Source of the DNA: Helopsaltes ochotensis
Lineage: Eukaryota > Chordata > Aves > Passeriformes > Locustellidae
Assembly (NCBI GenBank): GCA_013400155.1
Contig: VXBM01000014.1
Coordinates: 2,739,977-2,803,976 of the forward strand
Direction of reading: 5' to 3'
Length of the DNA stretch: 64,000 bases
Under the pieces are notes generated by a model. That model was given only the letters and a program-made list of their open reading frames with translations, was not told where the DNA came from and did not search any database. The position numbers and the translations under genes were made by a program. Below, piece after piece: positions 12,833 to 23,531 of this stretch (positions are counted from its first letter, which is position 1; the number at the start of each line of letters is the position of its first letter).

Positions 12833-15800
12833 CTGAATATATTTTAGCAGTCGAAAACAAGTGGAGCAAGAGCACTCTAATCACTATCTCATTGGATCAG
12901 CAATAAAAACCCTTCTGGATCTCACAGCTTCAAAGAAAGATCACAGTTCAACAACTTCTGTCATACAACATTTATCAAACAGCTTGGGAACTTAAAACTT
13001 TTGAAAAATTCTCATTACATACATAGGAAATATTAAGTGTGACTGAATTAAAATTAAATCAAATATCTCTTTACTCTATGAAAATGTTATTGCCATACTC
13101 TTCTATTAATACTCTTCGTGAATTTTTAGACCTGAGATGCACATAGTTAAAAGATGGTTACTGCTGAAAAACACGTTCTGACACAGGCACAATATGAAAG
13201 CATTTTGCATCAAGTATGTGAGCAATGTGACTACGAAAACAACAAAGAGGTACGTGTAGTTGCACACATCTTTGTCTCAGGAGGTATCCACAGCACAAAA
13301 GCTTTTAAAACAAAACAAAACATGCATGAAAGACTGCCAACGGGAAGAACATCTCCCAAGTATGGAACGCCCATGAAAGGTAGCCAGCAAAACAAAAAAC
13401 AATGGAATCAGCACAAAGGAGATTCAGGACAGGGACAAGTAGGATAAAACTATCAAATAAGAAAGAAAAAATGGAGAGAAAAAGAAGACAAGTGCTTTAG
13501 TTCCAGTTTCTCTTTCAAAAGAGCTCCTAATGAACTCAACTTTTGTGACTATGACATATCATTGCAATGAACATGGCATCAGGTTATGGCATTATACATT
13601 GACAGCAAATTTAAGATAAAAGGTCTAACAGTGAAAGTCTAACAGTTTAATGTAGGTAGTGAATGCATGGCGATAGCAATTAACAATGGGCTGGACCTAA
13701 CCACTAGAACACAGAGAGCTGTCCAGGCAGGAATTTTGTAAAAATTAGTTTTCAACTTTGAAACAGAATTGTACATACAGTAAATTTACAGTGTGTAATG
13801 AAGACAAATGCAGCCTTGCTTCCCAGAAATTATTTGTTAAAATCAGGACTAGTATATTATTTCTGAGTTGGCATTTTATTCTGCATTTCTTAAAGAGGTA
13901 AATTAATACCTTCCCTTTTCTGGTGTAGATTGATCCTCAAATTAATATTGTATTTAATATTTAAAATTTGTAAAAGAGTATATTATAAAAATCTAAATCA
14001 AATGTAGGCAAAATCACAATGTGCTGTTTGATGAATTTTCATTTAAATTAAAAGTAGTTTAATCCTAATACAAAAGTATAATGTCAGTGTGCCAAATCCA
14101 AAAATAAATAGTAACCTAACAAGTTACTTGAATATGTCTACTGAAAGAATACATTGGTTGCATATTAATAATTTACTACTTTTTCTTGTACAGCAATATG
14201 AATCTTATTTAAAAGGATGTCTGTGAAAGAGGACTATCATAAGAATCATGTAACTACCAGGAAATGCTGGTATTAATATTTCAAGAAATTTAAGGAAGTT
14301 CAGTATAAGCACTCTGATAATTTGTTTTTAGGACAAAATTTTGATAAGTCCAGGAAAGAGGGCTTAATTACTAAACATAAATTGCACAGAATACTGACTT
14401 TCCTACTCCAAACTACTGATTTACAATACCATGAGCCTAAGGTATATTTAATTAATTAATTAATGTTATAATTAAGCCACAAATAACTTGTACACATGCC
14501 AAAGGTAAAAAAAAAAAATAAAAATCTTTATACTCATTAGTTTCCTTTGTCAAAAAATGCCGTTTAGTGTCACAAGAAATTTTAGGAATTCTTTTTTATC
14601 TCTTTTAAGGGAATAGTAAATTCTTAGATATTTGGATTTGTAACACAGAAAAGCAATATTAGGTCAGAGCTTCATGTTTCTGAGTGACAATAAAAATGTT
14701 CTTTCCATGCTGGAAGCCATTTTGAATGCATGAGTGCTCATGTTTTGATGAAATTCTCAAAAAGGGATAAGAAATAGCTGTAGTTGTTCTCAGCTCTGTA
14801 TTGGGTAGTCGTACTCAGCCTAGCATCACATGCCAATGGGGAGGTAGATGTACACCATAACCCTGCCCAGCCTGGATCTAATTTAAGATTATATGGTCTA
14901 TACAATTGTGAAGTAATTTAACAATACTTCAGGAGTTTAGACTACTCATTTACTTCAAACAGATTTGACACAAAAATCTTATTGTTTTAGGCCTCATGAG
15001 TAAAAGAATTATCATAAAGTGTAATATCAATTACAGGGCAGAGGAATTTTTAACACACAATCATCAGAATACTATTCAAAAACTATTTGTACAATGTCGG
15101 CAATTTCCATGGTTAAATTGATATGGGTTTTTTTGTTCATCAGTGCCTGCCTCAGACGTATGCAGTGATCTGACCCCCAGTTGTGGCTTTCCCTTCTGTG
15201 TTTTTTACTGTCTCATTCATGGAATCACTCTTACATGGAATGGGCACCAGTTCATCACTTCATGCATCACTGACGATACTGAGGTGTTGGTAATGACAGC
15301 TTCATCTGCCTTAACTAATACTTTTATTATTTGGAAAGACAAGAAATATTAACATATATCTGAAGTTTTGGTAAAGCATTTCCTAACCAGGTGGAAAACA
15401 ATTAATCTTTTTTTTTTTTTTTTGGCTATAATTTACAGGTTGGCACACCTAAGGCAATATATACCAGTCCTTTATTAGCTTGTCTGTGAACAGAAGAACG
15501 TGGAATGATAAGGAAACAGAGGTGCCTTGAGTGCAAGCATTTTTAAAAGTCTGCCTAAAGAATACCAGGATTTTTTTTAACTAAGCAGATGAACATTTTT
15601 TTAAAAGTTGACAGTAAAAAAACTTAAGTAATGATGATCACATCTACTTGATTCAGACAAAACAATAAACCAGCTGATAATGGATTAACCTGGGAATTAC
15701 ATAAGTAGCAACACTCATGTTAGCTTAACAAAAACAAAATCTGTTGAACTATTTTTTTTCATATTTCAAATTTGCTTGACATCAGCTGTACATTTAAAAA

Positions 15801-16377
15801 GGGGAGGGAATGGGATTCTGCTGTCTGACTTCCTGCCTAGCACTATCCATGCTACTTCTAGGTTGAAGTCCTATCTTCATGTTTCAGAAAAAACTGTTCT
15901 ATTTTTTTTTTTAAATGGACAAATATGGAGAATTCTTCTAAGCTAACTTGTATTGGTGGGTGATCTCCTGGCAAGTCAAAATCCATGTGTGGTATTTGTA
16001 TTTGCTGCCTAGCACTCTCTAGACAATGAGAGCTAAAATCCTAAGATAGCTGGTAAGGTCTAATATTCCCACATTTCCAAATTTCCACTCCACAGATGGC
16101 AAAACAAATATAATCCAATCATGACGTGCACTTTTGTAGGAGTCTCATGACTCTTCTCCTGAACCTTTTCACAGTTTAGACGTCAAAACAGTGTGTTATA
16201 CCAGTTTTAGTTACGCAAGTGTCAAAAGCAGAGAAAAAACATTTTCTCCACTCCACTTGTTTGTATTTCCAAATATTCTATTGGCTTTCTTGAATCTGAA
16301 ATCATGATGCATTCTCATATTCAGCAGATGAGTCATACAAACCCTTATGTTTTACAGATTCATTGTTTTTCAGGTAG
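12833..16377. other. Intron 3 DNA, no feature recognised
   Basis: AT-rich. It holds a short (TTAA)n-like palindromic run at 14447-14463, an A9 run at 14510 and a T16 run at 15408-15423. No exon or mobile element was recognised. Confidence 0.55.
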
Positions 16378-16440
16378 AAATCAGAGAACCAATAAGGTTA
16401 GAAAATACCTCTAAGGTCCTTGAGTCCAACCATTCTCTCT
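16378..16440 (-). mobile_element. Short CR1 3' terminus
   Basis: On the plus strand, accaataaggttagaaaat followed by acctctaaggtccttgagtc is the reverse complement of the last bases of a CR1. Its 3' UTR type resembles the copy at 12668. Only about 60 bp is recognisable, so the insertion was heavily 5'-truncated. It lies in sense with PRKN. Confidence 0.72.
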
Positions 16441-16626
16441 TCATCTTATACATTTATCTACTGATATGCAACCATTATGGAACACCGTTTCATTTACTTA
16501 CATTGTGTTTAATAAAGCACTTTGTTCCAGATATTGGACAGATGCAAATTAGGAAAGGGTGAGGTCGGATGAAAGTCTTGTCCTGAATTTTTTTTAAAGT
16601 CCACTAGAAGTCATGCAATGTTTTTA

Positions 16627-16690
16627 GAACAAAGAAACAACAACAAAAACAAACCCCCCAAAACCACCACCATCACCACCAACAACAAAA
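16627..16690. repeat. A/C-rich tract with ACC/CAA triplets
   Basis: AACAACAAAAACAAACCCCC followed by CCACCACCATCACCACC and AACAACAA. Low complexity with no coding sense. Confidence 0.88.
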
Positions 16691-19253
16691 CTGAGAAGAA
16701 AAGGCATTTCTACTACTTTTGTCTTCAAAGACAGGAAACGTGGAATTCTTCAACGAAGAGAATTTTTGCATTCTTTTTCATTATTTTTCAGCTTGTTAAT
16801 GACTTTCAAACTCCTGAATTTCTCATAGAAAAACACACTGTAGTCTAAAAAACACAGTGCAAGTAAGATGCATCGCCAGACCAGTTTCACTACTCACTCA
16901 GGGGTGGGGTGAGCTGGGAGGAGGAGGAACTGTTACATGCTCCTGCAAGGGGCAAATGATACCCCTGGTGGGGACACACGGCCAAGCCATAAGGGTTTTT
17001 GTCTCCAGTGCAGCAGTTCATACTGCCTAAGGATACTGCTTATAGGATAGCAGTACAGCATAACAAGAGTTGCCTCTCTCCTGGTTTGTCTGCTGGAGTT
17101 TTACATTTTGGCCTCTGAGCATTCACACAAATACTTCAAAAATACTATTTTTGCAGTCAAATTCTGCAAAAGCTCCTGGGAGAAGCTCTTATGATGTGAA
17201 AATTACCAGAAACCTTGGTCCTCAGAATTCAACAGAGGGCAAATAAAACAAAATTAGGGCAGGAACATGGGGTCAGCATAACAAATAAAAATAACTGAGG
17301 TTTCAGAGAGACTTAGTCTTTACTTTACTTTACTTAGCCATTATGGAATAGCTGTGTAGGATTTCAGACTAAACCATATTAATTTAATCAATTAATTAAA
17401 CCTTTGCCTCTAAATTGTATGTTTAAATTTGTCATCTACATGCAGAAAAATAAAGATTATACTTCAGTCACCTGTTTAGGTTGCTTCTGTAGACTGATCA
17501 CCCCAACCATTCATCTATTAGTCATTTCATTTATGTCAAATGAAATCCTTGCTACACAGTAAAGTTTGCTGCAAAACTGATCTTTGGAGTAATCTTTTTT
17601 ATTCTTTTTTTAAACTGACTATAAATTAACTCACCCTAAATCCTTAAGAAAAAATACAGCTCCCCATATTGAACAAAGGGGTGGAGCTGAACAGGCAAAA
17701 GGAAAAATTTCAATAGTGAGAATCGAAACAAGGAAAGAAGTTAATAGGCTTTTAAAAGTACTTATTATTAACATCCTTTCCCAAAGAACTATCAGTCATT
17801 AGAGTAGCTCTTCTTTTTTTTTCTTCTATGATAAAAAGCCTTTATAATTTAATCACAGATATAACTAGCCTACGTATTTGACCAATACATTTTGTCCTCA
17901 TGCATTCTGCCATGAAAGTGTTTGCTGCAATAGAAGACACCTATCACTTTTTACTTGGCTTCACAGAGTTTGTAGTCAATGGAAAAACATGTCACATGGC
18001 ACTTTTTAAACGACCTTACACATGTATAAACTATTCTGTAAAGTCAAGCACAGCTATTAAATCCCTTTACATATCATGTACAGCAATGGAAAAAAAAAAA
18101 AAAAAAAGTGGTAATGTTTAAAAGCTCACACTTTTGCCTTGCTTCTAAGAGTAAGCCCGGGCTGAAGCTCTGTCCCTAGTTTACCAGATTTAAATCAGCA
18201 TGCACCCCTCTTATCTCATTACTCATTCAGATTGGGAGATGTGGATCATTAAGCTGGGTGCTAATTTGCTCCTAAACTGCACTCATTCATCATTAGTTGG
18301 CAGTGAGAGGTTGACCAAGTCAGTTGTGGAATACTTCTGTGACCCTCCCATGGATTGTATATTTTCTGCATGAGCTACTTAATAAATTCTCTAGAAGTTA
18401 TTTTAACAGTTTTAGTAGCCATTTTGTTAAGCAAGATCATTTCTGTGGCCAGGTCACAGAGGCGTATCTGTCATATTCACAATTTATCTTCTGTACTCTG
18501 GATATGTATGTTTGCCATTATTTCTGTACTGTGCAAAAAGGGTATTTGTGTACTGTTCTTTATAAAAAGACATCTTTGATGGACTATTGTGATAAATCAC
18601 AACAGAATCTGGTATTGCACAGAATTATGTATCTTCACTGGGGCAACACGGTATCAAAAAGATCATTCTGCAGTAACTTGTGCCTCAGATTATTTTTCAC
18701 AATGAAGATACTTTCAGCAATCATTTGGTGGATGAAGAACTACAAATGTCCATAGTATGAATCATCACCATCATGTGTTGTGCCGGCAAAGCCTTAAAAA
18801 TCTTAAATCGATTGCAAATTTTTTTTTTTTAAATGTATGGGTTAGAAAGCATCACAACAGATCGGGAATGAAACACATTTGTAAGGAAGAAGCTGCCCAA
18901 CATTCTAGTTAAGAAAACTTCTGTAATGGAAATTTTAGAGAGATATATTTTAGCTTCTCACAGATCTCTAGGGGTTTTGCCATCTTATAATAATTTATAA
19001 AAATATGAACATTATACAAGTTAGAGATGGGAGCAACACAAGAAATCACTAATTTTGTCCACAAAGCAAACTTATTTTGCTAGAAGACACATCAGATGCT
19101 TATCACCTTAATATTGTTGTATTTTTGGCTTAATAAATAAAATAAACTATATATTTTGGGGGCTTTTCCCTGTGGTATGGAACTAGAACGGTTCATTCTA
19201 AGAAAGAAAAGACACATGTTTAGAAATTTGTATTGAAATGTACAAAGTCACTG
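16691..19253. other. Intron 3 DNA next to exon 3
   Basis: No repeat family is recognised. A GC-richer piece lies at 16890-17100, an A17 run near 18090, and a complex non-repetitive block at 18130-18320. The open plus-strand frame at 18324-18755 (143 codons) has no domain or splice support. Confidence 0.5.
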
Positions 19254-19262
19254 AATTACCTG
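19254..19262 (-). other. PRKN: PRKN exon 3 / intron 3 splice donor
   Basis: The minus strand reads CAG|GTAATT. The exon side is a perfect CAG, but the intron side has T instead of the usual G at +5 (consensus GTAAGT). The junction falls after the first base of a codon (phase 1), as in human exon 3. The reading frame runs on past it without biological meaning, so the donor is placed by family exon structure and the GT dinucleotide. Confidence 0.9.
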
Positions 19263-19497
19263 ATTTTTCAGAGGGAAGTGAAACACTGTTTTTTCCAGGA
19301 TCCAGAATTACTGCCAACCCTGCAGAGACTGATGGGAGGATGCTGGTACTGAGGTCTACGCGAGTTAAACTCTCAGGTTCTCTATTCAAGCCTTTTAGAA
19401 CACCACCAACACAACTATCTTCTGTCTTCTCCTTGTTCTGATTGTTCTGTGGACTCTGAACAATATGAACAATGCTCTGCTGGGCCAGGTCACAGTT
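19260..19497 (-). CDS. PRKN: Parkin (E3 ubiquitin ligase) coding exon 3
   Basis: Parkin is a cytosolic RBR-type E3 ubiquitin ligase that PINK1 activates on damaged mitochondria to start mitophagy. The minus strand is open for 79 codons plus one base (238 bp; the human exon is 241 bp). It begins NCDLAQQSIVHIVQ, which aligns with human residues 58-71 (NCDLDQQSIVHIVQ) and includes Ser65, the PINK1 phosphorylation site. A divergent linker follows, then EPESLTRVDLSTSILP, matching human EPQSLTRVDLSSSVLP, the ACT element that docks on RING0 after activation. It then reads GLAVIL, as in human. The exon is bounded by an AG acceptor and a GT donor at the same codons and phases as human exon 3. Residue 62 is Ala where human has Asp, and the linker is one codon shorter. 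No stop or frameshift interrupts it. Family assignment is from recalled human parkin; the splice sites are read directly. Confidence 0.96.
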
Positions 19498-19531
19498 CTG
19501 CAACAGAAAAACAAAATTGCAATAAATAATT
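19498..19531 (-). other. PRKN: PRKN intron 2 splice acceptor and polypyrimidine tract
   Basis: Read on the minus strand, the bases just upstream of the exon are a T-rich run, TTTTGTTTTTCTGTTGCAG, directly followed by AAC (Asn58). This is a strong polypyrimidine tract with a CAG acceptor and a phase-0 junction. A TTAAT motif about 30 bases further upstream could be the branch point, but that is only a guess. Confidence 0.93.
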
Positions 19532-21911
19532 AATTGGCACATAATGGACAAAATCCCTCTATCTCCAATTTTTATTTGCTAAGTGGTCTCCAAACAATTT
19601 CGGGGAGAATTTCAGTGTGCAGTAACGGAGTTTAAAGCAAAGTGACAAGTGTAAATTGCTGGAATTAGGATTACTTGCATTGCCAAAAGGGTCACAACAC
19701 TTACAAGTGCTAAACATTTAACAAAGAAATAGTGGACCAGAGCCAACGGCTCTAAATAAGTCAGGTTTATTGGCACAAAGTAAAAAATCTCCAGAGGGAG
19801 CACTACTAAATCAAGCATTAAGAATATTCAACACTTAAGAGGCACTTGCACAGATAATGCTGAAACACACTGTGCACGTAGCAATTTAGGGTCAAACTTG
19901 ATGATCACAAAGAGCACATGAATAAGCTACTCCAAAACATAATGAGAAACAGGAAAGATGATGCTACTGATGAAGAGTGATACTTATTTCTTCTCTGTAA
20001 TGTAATTCTCAGCCTAAATCTGGTTTTAGATGTAGACTCAGAATGAGTTTCCCATTCTTTCCAAAAATTACATTTAACTGTTGACTTTAGATTTAGAGAA
20101 AGCCTGTGGAAGATCTCAGAACTGTTGTGGTCTTTCATGATAAAACAAAAGAACTGCTAGCCACTGACCCCCAAATGAGACCATTTTATGGTCTCAATTA
20201 TACGGAAGCTTCTCCGTCTTTTCAGTCCTCATCAGTGGTGATTCTTAGATAGTCTTTCCAGATCTTGTGTCTTAGAAAATAGCAGGGTAAATAAGGACCT
20301 CATGAAAGGTTTATACATGAAAAATCAGGATGCCTTTCACAACTTGTTCAGCATTTTCACAATAGAGAACAGAAAAGCAAAATACTATGTCGAACTAGAA
20401 ATTGCAGAGATTTTAGAAGACCAATGAAGGTCTTTCAAGACAGACTTCTATTGATCTTTCCACAACACGCCTTGCAAGAAACATTGCTCCTTATTTGGTG
20501 ATACCTTCTGGAGACCCACACCTAATTCTCTAGTGTCATGAATGAACATAAACATCAGCCTACACAGAAAGTAGATAGTATGTCAAAAAATAATTTTATA
20601 AATCTCTCCACAGCATCATTAGGTTGGCCATCCCTGCTGTGAAATGTCAAGAACAGACTGTTGAATCCATTTAGGAGAAAGAGCTCTGAAACATTGGTCT
20701 CTGTATCTATACAATATTTTAAAACTGTAATTTGTGTATGCAACTACTACACACACTTTTGATTGCAAAAGATTCCTTTACAGTTATTTTAGTGCTCTTT
20801 ATGCCCTCATTCTCCCATGCTCTCTTCTATCACTTCTATTCTGGTCTCTTTTCTGTTGAGTGGCTTTCTTTCACTCTCTTACATTATTTTTCAGTAGTTC
20901 TCCCTCCACCTTTCTTATGCAATGCAATTTAAAGGACAAAAATCTGGCTTTTGTTTTGTTTTAATTGAATTTTTAATAACACATTCTCTTCTTAGTGAAG
21001 CAGTAATCAGCCAGCAGAGATTTGTCAGAGCAAGGACATTGCATTCTTAATATTCAATCAAAGCAATTATTAGATATCAACCTGAGAACATTATGTTGAC
21101 ATTAAAGGTCTCCTTTTTTTTCTTTTTTTTGGTACAGCTTGTTGCCCATAGCATTTTAACAAGATCCCTTAAATAGGTCAAAAATTTCATTCATTAACAC
21201 AATATTCAAAACAAGTCTGTCACTCTAAAACTTCTCCCACTAAGAAGACTGTGCAACATTAAAGAATTCAATAATCTAAAAGAAATTAATAATGAAATTA
21301 ATAACTAGGCAAATGAGGACTCAAAAGTGATTTGCTCAGTTACAGGGAGAGTTTAAAAGGGGAAATAGGTATGTATGTAAAAACCTCACAACCTTGGAAA
21401 CCCCTAATAAACTGCCAATCATATTCCGTTTTAATGATCGCCTCTTCTGGCAGATTCGCTTGCTTAAGCTGAACTTGTTCCACCTTTCGTTTTTTTCTCA
21501 ATATTTACTGTCCTTCTCAGCTGGTTGTTTTTTTTATTTTTTAAAGTTTGCAGCAGCTCCTGATTCAGCTCACAGCCTGATGTTGTGCTACAATCACACT
21601 GAGGGAATAGTGCATTTGAGAGAATAAAAGGGATGGAAAGAGCTACTTAAACAAAACAAAATTCCCCCACAAACTTTTCCAGAAATTCTTACTTGATGTA
21701 CATGCTTATGTGCCTGGATATATCAACTGATCTTTTAAACATATAGGTTCTTTTCAGGTTTTTTTGCAAGCTGGAGGCTTTGTGGTTAGCTTAAAAACAA
21801 TGGAAGGGCTGACAAAAAAGAACTCCATCTTACCTACTATTCTGTCTTCTGCAATATCAAGAATTACGCACTTCATGAAAAGATGTAAAATTTGCACTTT
21901 AGGCAATTCTA
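19532..21911. other. Intron 2 DNA next to exon 3
   Basis: AT-rich and without a recognisable repeat or exon. T-rich runs occur at about 21113-21130. Confidence 0.5.
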
Positions 21912-22048
21912 TAGATCACCTCAGCTGGTTAGAGCGCAGTGCTGATAATGCCAAGGTTGTGGGTTTGATCCCTGCATGGGCCATTCACTTCAGAGTTGGA
22001 CTCGATCGTTGTGGGTCTCCTCCAACTCAGAATATTCTGTCATTCAGT
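21912..22048 (+). mobile_element. tRNA-Ile-derived SINE with CR1 tail (TguSINE1-like)
   Basis: The head resembles a tRNA-Ile gene: ctcagctggttagagcgcag, then gctgataatgccaaggttgt, then a B-box-like gggtttgatccc and a final gggcca. The anticodon loop reads CTGATAA (GAT, Ile). The anticodon stem is no longer fully paired, and the A box is damaged at its first bases. The tail, agttggactcgat..tgtgggtc..ccaactcagaatattctg, is the 3' end of a CR1, whose machinery would have moved it. This composite matches the TguSINE1 family of passerine birds. It is not a functional tRNA gene. Confidence 0.88.
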
Positions 22049-23149
22049 ATGTGACTACAGCAATAGCATTTTTTGGTATTTCCCTTAATAAAATTTTTAA
22101 AGGACAAGTGAACATGCTGTATCTTAGCTTTCTCCCATCACTTTATCTAAAACAAAAACAAGCTTTGAGAGATTGAGCATCACTACTGATGATGGCAGTA
22201 TAGATAATTGTCTCAGGAAAGCTTCATTAGCAGACCTCAGGATAACATTCAAAGAGAACAGGTAGGAGAAAGAAACAACATCCTCTGATTTTTACCCTGT
22301 GTAGATTTCCTATGGAAGTCACTGAGCAATAACAAACATGGAATCCTAAGGCATCAGTTTTGTAACATTTTTCTGAGTACATTTGAATTGAATTTGGCTT
22401 GTGTTGAAAGGAGGAAAGTAATCTTCAACCTTTGTAAGAAAAGTGATAAAACAGTACAAGAAGAAAATCAAAAAGAGTTGCTCATATCATATGTTGATGA
22501 TATGTTAATTGTGGTGAGATCTAGATGGGAATATAACCAAGCAGTTCCCACAATATGGGTGATTAATGCTTTATAGCAGATTACATTTCATGGACAATAG
22601 ATGGGCTAAGTGTGCAGCTTTTTCTTTGAGAAAAGAGGTAGAATTCTCACTATTTCTGTGAGACTTCAGGTTGTGCCTTAGGTTACTATTGTAAGACACA
22701 ATTGTTTATGTCAATGTCAATTTTGTTTCCTTCATGTATTTGCTTTATGCCTCAGGAAACATTCTTTTGAGTATATCTATTATTAATGATTCTAGAGATA
22801 TTGTCTTGTCTTATCTGTTGATTCAAATTAATGCCTGTATGCCATATTCCAACGGGAAATACTGCAAGTATATAAAAAGTAGATTGTGAAGTATCTTTTT
22901 TCACTAGAGTAAAGGGAACAGAGAAGATCCAAAAAATATGAAACTCTCTATAAGACCTGGTTCTTTAGAGAATATGGATTTTGGCCAACTTGGGAAAATG
23001 AATTCATAGCAGACAAAATTAAAACTTTTTTCATTCAAGCCTTTTACCCTTTCCCCCCTCTTTTTCTGAATTCTCAAGTTGAATTTCACAAGGCTGAATC
23101 AGCACATCCTGAATGAACAGCACAACATCCTTTGGTGTTTAAGTTACTC

Positions 23150-23531
23150 TGAAGTCCTCTTGTTAGGCTCTGGTGACACCTCACTGCAGCCTTTCAGTAC
23201 TTTAAGGAGACTTAGAAAAAAAAAAAAGGGGGGACTTTTTACATGGGAACATAGTGACAGGCCAATGGGGAACACTTTTAAACAAAAAGATTGGATGTCA
23301 GGAAGATATTCTTCACTGAAAGGGTGGTGAGGCATTGGAGCAGGTTGCCCAGAGAAGCTATGGATGCCCCATCCCTTGAAGAGTTCAAGGCCAGGCTGGA
23401 TGGGGCCGCCTGATCTAGTGGGTGGCATCCCTGTCCACAGTGAGGGGGTGGGAACTAGATAATCTTTATTGTCCCTTCCAACCCAAACCAATCTGGTGGT
23501 TCTGACAGATTTCTGGTGGTTCTGTGGTTCT
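23150..23531 (+). mobile_element. CR1 LINE 3' end
   Basis: The end of ORF2 (cctcactgcagcctttcagt, then gatattcttcactgaaaggg) runs into the 3' UTR (ggtggtgaggcattggagca, gttcaaggccaggctggatg, gtgggaactagataatcttt) and cccttccaacccaaacca. The tail is a degenerate satellite of ggtggttctg units, with a 29-bp duplication carrying gacagatttctg twice (23505 and 23532). An A11 run sits at about 23217 inside the ORF. A 213-codon frame on the other strand is only the antisense of this element. Confidence 0.93.

Larger units (their letters stand above)
1..19259 (-). other. PRKN: PRKN intron 3 (part)
   Basis: Everything left of the exon 3 donor is intron 3 in the direction of transcription, and it continues past the window edge. 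It is AT-rich and holds only repeats and low-complexity DNA. I looked for exon 4, which should carry the start of the RING0 domain (FYVYCK...GKLRV...CSTC in other vertebrates), on the minus strand and did not recognise it. The assignment rests on the exon 3 identification. Confidence 0.9.

Noticed and set aside
18324..18755. 143-codon plus-strand frame close to exon 3
   Set aside because: Cys/Phe/Tyr-rich composition typical of AT-rich random sequence, with no family resemblance.
21921..21983. Possible functional tRNA-Ile gene
   Set aside because: The A box and anticodon stem are degraded, the acceptor stem does not pair, and a CR1 tail is attached; it is a SINE head.
22388..22576. Plus-strand frame with YVDDML, resembling a reverse transcriptase catalytic motif
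   Set aside because: Only the short motif matches. The neighbouring RT blocks are absent in this and other frames, and a four-residue YVDD is expected about once by chance in six frames of this length.
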